From JANWXD01 sp035575135 (GTDB lineage Bacteria > Acidobacteriota > Terriglobia > Bryobacterales > Bryobacteraceae), in the NCBI GenBank assembly GCA_035575135.1, contig DATLYE010000033.1, positions 53,199 to 117,198 of the forward strand: a stretch of DNA of 64,000 bases, written 5' to 3'. Below the pieces are notes generated by a model. It was not told the origin of the DNA. It did not search any database and saw only the letters and a list, made by a program, of their open reading frames with translations. A program made the position numbers and the translations under genes. Position 1 is the first letter of the stretch. Every line of letters begins with the position of its first letter. Below, in pieces: positions 32,326-41,586 of this stretch.

Positions 32326-34719
32326 TTACCGCAGCCGGCGCCACGCCGGGCTGCCCTCGCGGATCTCGAGGATCTGGTTGGCCTCGATGTTCCGGAACTC
32401 TTGGCTTGCACCTCCGGGCCAGCGGACCAGGAGTTCATCCGCGCGACCATGCCGGCCCAGCCCGAAGTGCAGGCGGTAGGAGCTGGTCGCGCCGAACCCT
32501 TCGCCGCCTTTGACCTCCCGGTGGAGGGTCCAGTCGCCGGCTTTGACGAGCACCTCGGCCCCCACTGCGAATCGGTTGCCGCGCGCGGCCACCAGCTCCA
32601 CTTCCAGCCAGTGGTTTTCGCTGCCGCGCTCGTTGCGATAGAACACGTTCTCGGCTTCATCACCCGGATAGTGCCCGCCCTGCTGCGCGTACACGTCGAG
32701 GTCGCCGTCCTCGTCAAGGTCCGCAAAGCACACCCCGTGACCCTTCTTGCCCGGCCGCGCCACGCCCGCAAAAAACGTCAGGTCGCTGAACGTTCCGTCG
32801 CCGTTGTTGCGGAACAGCCGGTTCGGCTCCAGGCGGCTCAATGCCGGGTCCCCCGTTCCCAGGTAGATGTCCACGAAGCCGTCGTTGTCGAGGTCCGCCA
32901 CCCCGGCGCCCATGGTCCCCGTGGGATAGTACAGCCGCGCCTCGAACGTCACGTCGGTGAACGTCCCGTTCCGGTTGTTGCGGAACAGCCGCGGCGAATC
33001 CGGATGGACCGCCGCCGGAGCAGGCACGGAAAACTGGCGCGTCAGCCCCTCCAGCACCGCCTCCCACGGCGCCAGGCTCGTGGTGAGCAGGTCCGGCCAG
33101 CCGTCGTTGTTGTAATCGAAAAAGAACGCCACGAAGCCGTTGTGCGGCGGCTGGCTGACGCCGGCCCGCTCGGCCACATCCGTGAACGTGAAGTCTCCGT
33201 TGTTGCGGTATAGCCGGTTTGGCGCCCTGCCGAGTCCGTTGACGAACAGGTCCAGATCGCCGTCCCGGTCGTAGTCACCGAGCGCGATGCCGATCGCACC
33301 GTAATGCGGCGGTTCTTTCAGCCCCGCCCGCTCGGTGACGTTCGTGAAGGTACCGTCGCCGTTGTTGCGATAGATCTGGGGCACCGAGCCGTCCTTGAGA
33401 ACGCCGTTGGCCACCACCAGATCCAGCCACCCGTCGTTGTCGAGGTCGCCCCAAAGCGACACAAACCCGGAACCGGGATCCGCCACCCCGGCCTCCCTCG
33501 ATACGTCCCGAAACTTCCCGCCGCCGGCGTTGCGCAGCAGCCGGTTCGGAAACGAACCGCTCCAGCCGTTGAGACTCACGTACAGATCGAGCCGCCCGTC
33601 ATTGTCGTAATCCACCAGATTGAGGCTGTAACCCGAGGGGACCCGCGCCAGTCCCGCCTCCTCGGTCGCCTCCCGGAACTTTCCCCCTTCATTGCGGAAA
33701 AGAGCGATGAAGTGGCCGCTGCCGGCGGCGAACAAATCCAGATCCCCGTCGCCGTCGTAGTCGCCCCAGGCGCAGGTGCCGTTGCCGTCGCGGCGGTGGA
33801 TGCCAAGCTGGGCTGCGACGTCCGTGAAGCGGAGCCGCGGCGGATCCGCGGGGTTGAATCGCTCCTGGCGCAGGGGAAACACCGAGTCCGGATCGGCTTC
33901 TTTGGTCTGCTCCACCGCGAGCCGCAGCAGCCAGAGATCGTACAGCATCGGGCGCAACTGCACCGCCGCTCGAAACATCCGCGCCGCCTCGGCATACTTC
34001 CCCATCCGGTACAGACTCGTGCCCAGCTCCCGGAGCACCTCCACTCGCTCTTCGGGCGGCAGCGGCCGGCTGAGCAAAGTTTGAAAATAACCGAGCGAGG
34101 CCGCATAGCTCCCCCGCTTGGCCAGCGTCCGGCCCATCAGCAACAACGCGCGCTGCTCGTCCGGCTCGAACGGCACCGCCGTCGCCAGCACATCCCCCAG
34201 CAGCCCGATGGCACGGTCCAGCCCCAGGAGCGGATCCTGCGGCACGCGGTCCTCGGCAGTTCCGGTGAAGCGCACTTCGCCCGCCAGCCACTCCGCCAGC
34301 GCGAGGATGTATTCGCGCGCCTCCGGCTGCTGCCGTGCGGCGCGGCTCGCCAGCTCCCAGGCCGCGTTGGGATCGTAACGGAGCAATTCCGGGCGCGCGT
34401 GCAGGGACGCCTTTGCTTTCAGTGCCGCGACGTGATCAGGATGGAGCCGCAGTGTTTCCGCCAGGGCGCCGAGGGCTGCGTCGAGGGAGGGCAGCGCCCG
34501 CACCGGATCGGCCGCACGGTAAAAGTCCGCCAGATGGCTGCGAGCGAGCTGGTAATAGAGTTCCGCGTCACCGGGCCGGGCCTCGAGCAGGCGGCGGATT
34601 TCGGCGCGCGCCTCTTCGGTCCGGCCTTCCTGGATCAGGGCCACGACTTGCAGCGGAGGCGTTCCCGCCGTTGCGCCGCCCCCTGCCAGCGCGAGCAAAG
34701 CCACACCAAGGCGCAGCAT
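32326..34719 (-). CDS. Secreted TPR / VCBS-repeat / UnbV (ASPIC) protein
   Basis: 797 residues. Signal peptide at about 1-18; TPR-like helices over roughly residues 25-270; then seven or eight FG-GAP/VCBS repeats, each with a calcium-binding loop such as DYDGDGDLDLF, DYDNDGRLDLY, DLDNDGWLDLV, DYDRDGDLDLF, DYNNDGWPDLL and DLDEDGDLDVY, forming a beta-propeller; and a C-terminal UnbV/ASPIC domain with VRWPGGASQEF. Such CRTAC1-like proteins are abundant in Acidobacteria and Planctomycetes; their ligands are unknown. TAGGAT lies exactly six bases before the ATG, with no Shine-Dalgarno sequence. Confidence 0.92.
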   Translation of the reverse strand: MLRLGVALLALAGGGATAGTPPLQVVALIQEGRTEEARAEIRRLLEARPGDAELYYQLARSHLADFYRAADPVRALPSLDAALGALAETLRLHPDHVAALKAKASLHARPELLRYDPNAAWELASRAARQQPEAREYILALAEWLAGEVRFTGTAEDRVPQDPLLGLDRAIGLLGDVLATAVPFEPDEQRALLLMGRTLAKRGSYAASLGYFQTLLSRPLPPEERVEVLRELGTSLYRMGKYAEAARMFRAAVQLRPMLYDLWLLRLAVEQTKEADPDSVFPLRQERFNPADPPRLRFTDVAAQLGIHRRDGNGTCAWGDYDGDGDLDLFAAGSGHFIALFRNEGGKFREATEEAGLARVPSGYSLNLVDYDNDGRLDLYVSLNGWSGSFPNRLLRNAGGGKFRDVSREAGVADPGSGFVSLWGDLDNDGWLDLVVANGVLKDGSVPQIYRNNGDGTFTNVTERAGLKEPPHYGAIGIALGDYDRDGDLDLFVNGLGRAPNRLYRNNGDFTFTDVAERAGVSQPPHNGFVAFFFDYNNDGWPDLLTTSLAPWEAVLEGLTRQFSVPAPAAVHPDSPRLFRNNRNGTFTDVTFEARLYYPTGTMGAGVADLDNDGFVDIYLGTGDPALSRLEPNRLFRNNGDGTFSDLTFFAGVARPGKKGHGVCFADLDEDGDLDVYAQQGGHYPGDEAENVFYRNERGSENHWLEVELVAARGNRFAVGAEVLVKAGDWTLHREVKGGEGFGATSSYRLHFGLGRHGRADELLVRWPGGASQEFRNIEANQILEIREGSPAWRRLR

Positions 34720-34725
34720 GCACGC

Positions 34726-34731
34726 ATCCTA
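34726..34731 (-). promoter_or_regulatory. -10 box of the UnbV protein gene, leaderless arrangement
   Basis: TAGGAT on the minus strand at 34731-34726, six bases, ATG at 34719. It lies in the 42-base gap after the penicillin-binding protein gene on the same strand. Confidence 0.4.
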
Positions 34732-34761
34732 ACACCCTTTGCCGGAGGCTGAAGAGGACGA

Positions 34762-37700
34762 TCAGCGAGTCGCGCGGGAGGCCAGCAGAGGACGGACGGG
34801 CTCCTCCACTTGCGGATGCGCCAGCACCGGCATCAGGGACGGCGTCAGGTGCTTGAAAACCGCTACAGGAAGCGCACTCGTGAACCCGTAGGAGGCCGCC
34901 TCCTTGCCGGGCACGAAGGCGGTGATCGTACCGAAGAAGCGGTCTCCGACGAAGAAGACGAATGTGGCTGTCCGGTTCAGCACACGGGAGCCCACCGGAC
35001 GGCCGCCGGGGGCGTACACCTCAAAGCGGTTGTCGCCCGTTCCCGTCTTGCCGCCGACCTCGAGCTTCCGGCCGTCTTCGAGCGCGATTCCCCCCGCCAG
35101 CCGGCGCCCCGTACCCTGCTCCACAACGCCGATCATCTCGCGCCTCACGAAGGCGGCAATCTCGGCGGGAAGAACGGGCTCCCCTTTTTGCGGCTTCCAG
35201 GTGGTCACCGTCTCAAACGGCGTGTGTCCGGCAAACTCCAGCCGCTCGATCCGGATGCTCGGATAGCGCAAGCCGCCGTTGACGATGATTCCTGCCAGCT
35301 CGGCCAGCGCTGCGGGCGTGTCGCCGGAGCTGCCGATGGCCGTGGCGTAGGAAGGCACCAGGCGGTCGAAAGGATAGCCGAGCTTCTTCCAGGCGCGGTG
35401 AATTTCACGGAAAGCGTCCTCTTCGAGCAGAATCCGGATCCGCTTGTCCTGCGCCTCCTTGCGGTCGGGCCGGAACAGCCAGCGGTAGACCTGCTGGCGC
35501 TCGCGTGCGCTCGCAGCCACCGTCTCCTTCCAGCCCGCTCCGGGATTGCGGAACTTGTATTCCACCAGCCAGAGTTCCAGCGGATGGATTCGCGCCAGAT
35601 AGCCCCGGTCCTGAAGATCGAACTTCTCCGGAGCGTATTCCCGGTAAAGCTTCTCGACAAGGCTGTCGCTCAGAGCCGCTCCCGGAAGGTGCGCTCTCAG
35701 GAAGCTTCCCAGCTCCGCAGGCCCCGCCTCCGGGCGCACCGAGCGGAACACGACCGCCAGCCGCTTGGCGGTCGCCGGCCGCAACCCCGCCACCAGCGTC
35801 TCGAGCGCCTGCTCGCCGGACAACCCGCGATACTTCTCGTAGAAGCGGCTCAGAAAGACGCGCCCTTCCTGATCTGCGAATCGCTCCAGGTAGCGCCGCC
35901 GCAGCGGATGTTCCGGGTTGGTGAAGATCTCCGGGCTGTAAGCGGGCAGCCGGACCGTGTAATAGCTCACAATGTCCCGCATCAGGCGGATGAACACCAG
36001 GTTGACGGAGCGCTGGAACGCCTCCCGGACCGTCAGGATCCGTCCGTTGTCCTCTTTGTCGAAGTTGGCGAAGTAGTGGAGCCCGCCCCCGGTGAAAAAC
36101 GCCTCGCCCGGACTGGCCGAGTACCGCCGGTTCATGGCGGCCTCCAGCATGGCGCTCAGGCTGCGGTCCGGGGCCGCGGCAAGGTACTCGGCGGCCCAGC
36201 GCGTCAGCGGATCCTGGGCCGAAACGGCCCGCTCTTGCAGCGCCGGAGCCGGCAGCCCTGCCAGGCGCCCGTGCAGTTCGCGGATGATCTCCAGATACGT
36301 GATCAGGGTGCGCAGCTTCGCCGTCGAGCCCAGCTCCAGCTTGGTCTGTTCGTTGATGTTGAGCGGACCGTTGTAGTTGTCCGCCTGCACTCGCAAGAGA
36401 TTGGCGCCCGGGCCGCGTTCATAGAGAGTGAAGCTGTAAATCACCTGAGACGGATCCGCACTGCCGAGCAGCCTCTCGCCTGTCAGCCCCGCCCGGGCCA
36501 CGTAATCCCGGTCCCTGAGATCATGGAGCACCTGTGTGACGGCCTGCTGGGCGGCTTTGTCCAGCGTGGTGGTGACCTTCAGGTCCAGCCGGTCCAGTTC
36601 GTAGGTCGAGCCGATATTGAGCAGAGACAGGAGCTCGACCCGTACCGAGTCGCGCCCTTTGCGCTGGGAGAACGGAACGACTTCAGCCGCAGGAGCCGCC
36701 TCGCGGTAGCCGGGTGAAGCCTTCAGGGCTGCATCGCGCAGCGCGGCGCTGATGATGCCCTCCCGGGCAAGCAGCCGCAGGTAGCGTTCCGCTCGCGCAT
36801 CCAGCGCGGCGCGGTCTTCCGTCAGAAAGACGGCGGGCTTGTTCAGCGCCAGCAGCAGCGTGAGAACCTGCCGGTAGGCCCGTCCGCGTTCGGCCAGCAG
36901 CGGATCCCCCGGGCCGGCGTGCTCGGCGCCTCGCAACAGCTCATTGACCCGGTCAAAATCGGCGCCGAACCATGCCCAAAGCCCGTCTCCGAGGCCGCTC
37001 ACCTCGCCGTAGCCGCGAATGCCGGCGAGCGGAATGGAATTAATGTAGTCGCGAACGATGCGCTTGCGGGCGGCAAGTGTCTGCTCCCCGTCCAGATAAG
37101 CCCGCAGCGACGCCGAACCCATCTGCCGCAACTTCTCCGAGGCCGAGCGCGTGCGCCCGCCCGGGGAGTGCCGCATCTTCTCGAGCTGCGTCGCCAGCGT
37201 GCTGCCTCCGCTCACCGGATGATTGGGATTCAATTGCGCGTACCCGTAGTCCACCACGGCCTTGAAAAAACGGTCCCACTCGACAGAGGGATTCTGATAC
37301 GGGTAGCGCTCGTCCAGCATCTCCCGGTTCTCGATGAAGAGCAAGGTCTTGACCACCAGGGGAGGGATGGACTCGAAATCGGCGTAAACACGCGACGGGT
37401 AGCGGGCTTCGAAAATCGTCTCCCCGTTGCGATCCACCAGCACCAGTCCTGCCCCGGTCTTCTCGCGGTAAATGGGGAACAACCCCAGCCCGGTGAGGCT
37501 CCGGAACAGCCACGATGGCCGGGCCTGAGCGGAAACCTCGTAGCCCGAGCGGCTCAAGTGCCGGACAAACACCGGAATACGGGTGTAGCCCAGCTTCTCG
37601 TTGTAGGGACCGCTCCGCGGGAATCGCAGGGAGGGGTTGGGCCCGGGTTGGACCGTGTAGGTCAGTCCTTTGGCCATCGCCGCCAGGATCCGCGACTGTA

Positions 37701-37878
37701 CCCAGGAGGTCTTGATCTCCGCTACCACAAGCGCGGCAAGCAAAATCGCGCCCACGATCTTGCCGCGCTTCAGCCAAGGGTTCGGCCGCGGTTCCTCTTG
37801 AACGGCCTCGCGCACTTCGCGGGCGGCATTTACCCGGTTCCACCACTCGGACGCCCAGATCTCCAGAGACCGGATCAT
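34762..37878 (-). CDS. Very large class A penicillin-binding protein (GT51 + transpeptidase)
   Basis: 1038 residues, about 200 longer than E. coli PBP1a/1b. A membrane anchor at residues 41-60 precedes an extra domain, then a GT51 glycosyltransferase with Glu183 in FIENREM and GGSTLATQ at 224-231; the EDxxFxxH signature is altered. The transpeptidase has STAK at 518-521 (Ser518 nucleophile), SVN near 650 and GGKTGTG near 960. Long insertions between SVN and KTG hold a charged helical region. All catalytic motifs are present, so it should polymerise and cross-link peptidoglycan. It resembles a group of roughly 1030-residue GT51 proteins in Gram-negative bacteria. AGGGG precedes the ATG by seven bases. 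Confidence 0.92.
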   Translation of the reverse strand: MIRSLEIWASEWWNRVNAAREVREAVQEEPRPNPWLKRGKIVGAILLAALVVAEIKTSWVQSRILAAMAKGLTYTVQPGPNPSLRFPRSGPYNEKLGYTRIPVFVRHLSRSGYEVSAQARPSWLFRSLTGLGLFPIYREKTGAGLVLVDRNGETIFEARYPSRVYADFESIPPLVVKTLLFIENREMLDERYPYQNPSVEWDRFFKAVVDYGYAQLNPNHPVSGGSTLATQLEKMRHSPGGRTRSASEKLRQMGSASLRAYLDGEQTLAARKRIVRDYINSIPLAGIRGYGEVSGLGDGLWAWFGADFDRVNELLRGAEHAGPGDPLLAERGRAYRQVLTLLLALNKPAVFLTEDRAALDARAERYLRLLAREGIISAALRDAALKASPGYREAAPAAEVVPFSQRKGRDSVRVELLSLLNIGSTYELDRLDLKVTTTLDKAAQQAVTQVLHDLRDRDYVARAGLTGERLLGSADPSQVIYSFTLYERGPGANLLRVQADNYNGPLNINEQTKLELGSTAKLRTLITYLEIIRELHGRLAGLPAPALQERAVSAQDPLTRWAAEYLAAAPDRSLSAMLEAAMNRRYSASPGEAFFTGGGLHYFANFDKEDNGRILTVREAFQRSVNLVFIRLMRDIVSYYTVRLPAYSPEIFTNPEHPLRRRYLERFADQEGRVFLSRFYEKYRGLSGEQALETLVAGLRPATAKRLAVVFRSVRPEAGPAELGSFLRAHLPGAALSDSLVEKLYREYAPEKFDLQDRGYLARIHPLELWLVEYKFRNPGAGWKETVAASARERQQVYRWLFRPDRKEAQDKRIRILLEEDAFREIHRAWKKLGYPFDRLVPSYATAIGSSGDTPAALAELAGIIVNGGLRYPSIRIERLEFAGHTPFETVTTWKPQKGEPVLPAEIAAFVRREMIGVVEQGTGRRLAGGIALEDGRKLEVGGKTGTGDNRFEVYAPGGRPVGSRVLNRTATFVFFVGDRFFGTITAFVPGKEAASYGFTSALPVAVFKHLTPSLMPVLAHPQVEEPVRPLLASRATR

Positions 37879-38038
37879 GCTCAGACCCCTATTGGTATGA
37901 TGCGGTTCGGCGCTGGATTGTTGCAGTCACGCAAGGGACGATCAACCGAGTTAAATCGGCCGAATTTCGCGAGATATCGAGAGGAATTTTCTTGTCTGAA
38001 GCCGGGAAAAGTCTCGTGATCGCCGGTTGTGGTTTCTC

Positions 38039-39004
38039 TCAGAGCGCCCGGCGGACAAGCTGGGCCAGCGCGCCGATGAAGTGCGGAGAATCATTCAGGC
38101 CGGGCATCATGCGGAAGTCCCGGATGCCGAGACGGTGGGCAATTTCCCGGTGTTCGATGGCGATCTCATACAGCGTCTCGACGTGATCGGAAACGAAAGA
38201 AATCGGAACCACCAGCACGTGTTGGGCACCCCGTGCAGCAAGCTTCTCCAGTGTTTCCTTCAACATGGGACGCAGCCAGCGGGAGGGTCCCACCTTGCTT
38301 TGGTAGCAGAGCTCGTAGCGGTTGGGCCAGCCGCCCTGCCTCCAGACCAGCTCGACCGTGCGCTCCACTTGGCGCGGGTAGGGATCGCCCCGCTCAACCG
38401 CTTCCATCGGGATGCTGTGCGCGCTGAAAACCACCTCGACCGCCGCCCGATCGGGAAAACCTGCCAGGGCCGCCTCCACGTGAGCTGCCACCGCCCGGAT
38501 GAAGCCCGGATCATCGTGGAAGTCCCGGATCACGCGCACCTCCGGCCGCCACCCATCCGGGTGAAAGCGGCGGCTCCACTCGTTCAGACTGCTCCCGGTG
38601 GTCGTGTTCGAGTACTGCGGATAGAGAGGTAGCAGCACCAGCCTCTCGGGGGCGAAGCGCGCCAGCTCGGTGATGGCCTCCGAGGTAAACGGCCGCCAGT
38701 ACCGCATGGCGACCACCACCCGGGCCTCCAGATCCCGCCGCAGCTCCGCCTCCAGAGCTTCGGCCTGCCGGCGCGTGTTTTCCAGCAGCGGCGAGGCCCC
38801 GCCCAGCGCCCGGTAATGCTCGGCCGCGTGCCGCGCCCGCCGCGAAGCCATCAGGCGGGCTAATGGTTCCCTCGCCAGCCGCGAGAAGGGAAAATCAATA
38901 ATGTCCGGATCGGAAAACAGATTGTAAAGGAAGGGTTCGACCGCTTCGAGCGAGTCCGGTCCGCCAAGCTGAAACAGAACGACGCCCAGCTTCCCAGATC
39001 GCAT
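38039..39004 (-). CDS. hemH: Ferrochelatase
   Basis: 321 residues; inserts ferrous iron into protoporphyrin IX at the end of heme synthesis. GVVLFQLGGPDSLEAVEPFLYNLF at the N-terminus, LLPLYPQYSNTTTGSS in the middle, the catalytic His in FSAHSIP near residue 185, and PISFVSDHVETLYEI with the conserved Glu are all present. A longer in-frame N-terminus is rejected because it would cross the divergent gene and because TATAGT lies six bases before the ATG at 39004. No other hem gene is nearby. Confidence 0.95.
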   Translation of the reverse strand: MRSGKLGVVLFQLGGPDSLEAVEPFLYNLFSDPDIIDFPFSRLAREPLARLMASRRARHAAEHYRALGGASPLLENTRRQAEALEAELRRDLEARVVVAMRYWRPFTSEAITELARFAPERLVLLPLYPQYSNTTTGSSLNEWSRRFHPDGWRPEVRVIRDFHDDPGFIRAVAAHVEAALAGFPDRAAVEVVFSAHSIPMEAVERGDPYPRQVERTVELVWRQGGWPNRYELCYQSKVGPSRWLRPMLKETLEKLAARGAQHVLVVPISFVSDHVETLYEIAIEHREIAHRLGIRDFRMMPGLNDSPHFIGALAQLVRRAL

Positions 39005-39019
39005 AGATACACTATAACC
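39005..39019. promoter_or_regulatory. 15-base divergent start region with two overlapping leaderless -10 boxes
   Basis: Only 15 bases separate the hemH ATG (minus) from the glycosidase ATG (plus). TATAGT at 39016-39011 is six bases before hemH; TACACT at 39008-39013 is six bases before the glycosidase. Neither gene has room for a Shine-Dalgarno sequence, so both mRNAs should begin at their start codon, and each -35 region must lie inside the other gene. Confidence 0.6.
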
Positions 39020-40915
39020 ATGATGCCGCACCGCCTGCCGCTCGTGGCCGCCCTGTGCTGGGCCGCGTCTGCGCAGACTCCATGTCCGCCGGCGCCCACC
39101 TATACGCCCTGCGACATCATCTTCGAACTCAGCCAGGAAGAAGCTGCCGCCCATCCAAACCCTTACGTCTCCGTGCAGCTAGAAGCCGAGTTTCGCTCCC
39201 CGCGCTTCCGAACCCTGCGGATGCCGGGCTTCTGGGACGGCGGCCGCAGGATGGTGATCCGGTTCACGCCCACCGAGCCGGGCGCCTGGGACTACCGTGT
39301 CTCCAGTAACATTCGGCGCTGGGAAGGCTACACCGGGCAGATTCAGGCCACCGCCTCCAACTCCCCGGGCTTCGTCCGCCCGCGCAACGTCCACCATTGG
39401 GGCTACACCGAAACCGACGATCCGCACCTCTGGATGGGTGATACCTGTTACCGCTTCGCCTTCCTGCCCGACGAAGTCTTCGAACGCATCCTCGAGGCCC
39501 GCGCCGCCCAGAAGTTCAATCACATTCGCGGCCTCGTCATCGGTTCCGAGGAGGATTCCTCCCAGGTGTTCCCCACCCCGGACCAGCCCAACGTCGAACA
39601 TTTTCAGCGGCTGGACAAACGGATTCTCGCCATGAACCGCAAGGGCATCGTGGCCGACCTCATCCTGGCAGGCGACCGCAATCATCTGGCCCGGCTGTTC
39701 CCCTCCTGGCAGCAGCGCGAGCGCTACATCCGGTATCTGGTGGCGCGCTATGCGCCCATGCACATCACCTGGCAGGGCGTGCAGGAGTTCGAAGAGTATG
39801 ACAACGGCCGCGAATTACTCAAAGAGATCGGCGAGCTGCTCAAGAAGCTGGATCCGTACAATCATCCGCGCTCTACGCATACCCTCGCCACCTCCGCCCC
39901 GCTCTATCCGGACGGATGGATGACCCACATCCTCTACCAGTCCTCCGACGATCAGCTCGGAGCCATCGAGCACCAGCTCTATCCCGTCCCGTTCGTCAAT
40001 GCCGAGTTCGCCTACGAGGACAGCGGTGCAGGCCGCACGCACCCCCATCATGTGGACACCGACACGTTCCGCAAGCGGCTCTGGAATGCCACCATGAACG
40101 GCCAGTACCCGACCTTCGGCAACACAGGCACCTACGGCGGCCGCGCGCTCCCGGTGGATCCCAAGTACCTGGATTCCCCCGGCGCCCGCCAGATGACCGT
40201 CTGGTATGACTTCTTCTCGCAGACGCGCTTCTGGGAACTCGAGCCGTATTTCGACGTGGACGGCGGCCGGGCGCTGGCGCTGGTGCGCCCTCGCGGGGAG
40301 GAAGCCGAGGGCGTCGAGTACATCGTCTACGTCGAAAAGCCGGGCCCGGTGGAATTGCTCGTCGAAAAGCACGGCTACAGTGTGGTCTGGTTCAATCCCG
40401 CCACCGGCGAGTCCGTCAAGCAAAAGGATTTCAAAGGCACGCGCTTCACCGGGCAACCCCCGAACAACTCGCATGACTGGGTGCTGTACCTGTTCCGCGA
40501 AGGCCGCAAGCGGAGCCTGCGCAGCTACAAGTTCGAGTCGCGTGCGATTCTGATGCAGGAGCCCGAACAGAATCCCAAAAACATTCCCTACGAAATCGTA
40601 GAGCCGGCCCAGGACACCTTGCCGGTGGCGGTGCCTGTGAAGTACGCCGCGCGCATTACACGCCAGACACGGGCCACCCGCGCGATGATGTGGCTTTGGA
40701 CGGGAGAGGTCACGGCGGGCGGTCAAGGGTTCCGTGTCCTCGCCACCGGAGCGGAAGGGGAAATGCGCATTCCCCGCCCGCTCACCGGCCGCTACCCGGC
40801 CGTCTTCAACCTCCGCCTCACTGCCATGAATGCCAACGGCAAGCTTTACATCCTCGACCGCGTCTACAAGCTCACCGATACGGCGCCCGCTCCGCCCCCA
40901 AGGACGTCGCAGTGA
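39020..40915 (+). CDS. Secreted DUF5060/DUF4038 glycoside hydrolase (apiosidase-like)
   Basis: 631 residues with a short signal peptide ending near residue 18 (CWAASAQ). A beta-sandwich DUF5060-type domain covers about residues 25-115 (FRSPRFRTLRMPGFWDGG ... RFTPTEPGAWDYRVSSN). A TIM-barrel of the DUF4038/GH140 type follows with HHWGYTETDDPHLWMGDTCYRF and acidic residues in WQGVQEFEEYDNGRELLKEIG and VNAEFAYEDSGAG that could be catalytic. A C-terminal beta domain closes it. Probably attacks branched plant polysaccharide or rhamnogalacturonan-type side chains, but the linkage cannot be told. Its stop overlaps the tsaB start by four bases. Confidence 0.85.
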   Translation: MMPHRLPLVAALCWAASAQTPCPPAPTYTPCDIIFELSQEEAAAHPNPYVSVQLEAEFRSPRFRTLRMPGFWDGGRRMVIRFTPTEPGAWDYRVSSNIRRWEGYTGQIQATASNSPGFVRPRNVHHWGYTETDDPHLWMGDTCYRFAFLPDEVFERILEARAAQKFNHIRGLVIGSEEDSSQVFPTPDQPNVEHFQRLDKRILAMNRKGIVADLILAGDRNHLARLFPSWQQRERYIRYLVARYAPMHITWQGVQEFEEYDNGRELLKEIGELLKKLDPYNHPRSTHTLATSAPLYPDGWMTHILYQSSDDQLGAIEHQLYPVPFVNAEFAYEDSGAGRTHPHHVDTDTFRKRLWNATMNGQYPTFGNTGTYGGRALPVDPKYLDSPGARQMTVWYDFFSQTRFWELEPYFDVDGGRALALVRPRGEEAEGVEYIVYVEKPGPVELLVEKHGYSVVWFNPATGESVKQKDFKGTRFTGQPPNNSHDWVLYLFREGRKRSLRSYKFESRAILMQEPEQNPKNIPYEIVEPAQDTLPVAVPVKYAARITRQTRATRAMMWLWTGEVTAGGQGFRVLATGAEGEMRIPRPLTGRYPAVFNLRLTAMNANGKLYILDRVYKLTDTAPAPPPRTSQ

Positions 40916-41586
40916 TTCCCCGCATCCTGGCCTTGGACACGGCCACCGAGTTCGGGAGCCTTGCGCTCCTCGAAGCGGACCGCACGCTCGAGGAGGTATG
41001 GCTGCACTCGCCGGAAGGCTTCGCCCATCTGCTCTACCCCGAATTGGAGCGCTTGCTCGAACGCCACGGATGGAGGCTCGAATCCGTGGACCTGTTTGCC
41101 GTGGCTAAAGGCCCGGGAGCGTTCACCGGCATCCGCGTCGGGTTGGCGGCCGCCAAAGGACTGGCGGAGGTATTGCGCAAGCCCGTCGCCGGCGTCTCGA
41201 ATCTGCAAGCCGTGGCCTCCTTTGGCACGGCCCCGGTGCGCGCAGCGGTCGTGGACGCCCGCCGCGGAGAAATTTACGGCGCCGTCTATTCCGGCGCGCT
41301 CGAGTTGCTCGCGCCGGAGGTGGTCATGCCCTTCCGCGCCTGGCTGGAGACTCTGCCGCCCGGCGAGATCGAATTTGTCTCGACGGACTTTTCTCCTTTT
41401 CGGAGCGCCGTCGAAGGTACGCGGTTCGCCGGCGTTCCCGTGTGGCTCGCGCCCAGGGCGCTGGCCGCCGCCGTGGGCCGGATTGCGGCGGCCCGCTGGG
41501 CTCGCGGCGAACTGGAGGATCCTGCAACGCTGGATGCCAACTACATCCGGCGTTCAGACGCCGAGATCCTCGCTCCGCACCCGTAA
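40912..41586 (+). CDS. tsaB: tRNA threonylcarbamoyladenosine synthesis protein TsaB
   Basis: 224-residue ASKHA-fold partner of TsaD, needed for t6A37 modification of ANN-decoding tRNAs. ILALDTATEFGSLALL at the N-terminus, AVAKGPGAFTGIRVGLAAAKGLA (the TsaB signature) and VVDARRGEIYGAVY are diagnostic. Start is GTG at 40912, overlapping the upstream glycosidase stop (GTGA), so its expression seems tied to a secreted glycosidase, an odd pairing. The C-terminus ends NYIRRSDAEIL and overlaps the convergent hypothetical gene by 33 bases. Confidence 0.94.
   Translation: MIPRILALDTATEFGSLALLEADRTLEEVWLHSPEGFAHLLYPELERLLERHGWRLESVDLFAVAKGPGAFTGIRVGLAAAKGLAEVLRKPVAGVSNLQAVASFGTAPVRAAVVDARRGEIYGAVYSGALELLAPEVVMPFRAWLETLPPGEIEFVSTDFSPFRSAVEGTRFAGVPVWLAPRALAAAVGRIAAARWARGELEDPATLDANYIRRSDAEILAPHP

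Noticed and set aside
32326..33850. Recurrent short DNA repeats resembling an array
   Set aside because: They are degenerate and correspond to calcium-binding loops of VCBS/FG-GAP protein repeats, not a CRISPR or DNA repeat.
34810..36717. 635-codon plus-strand open frame opposite the penicillin-binding protein
   Set aside because: The minus strand has intact STAK, SVN and KTG motifs; the plus frame has none and looks like a shadow.
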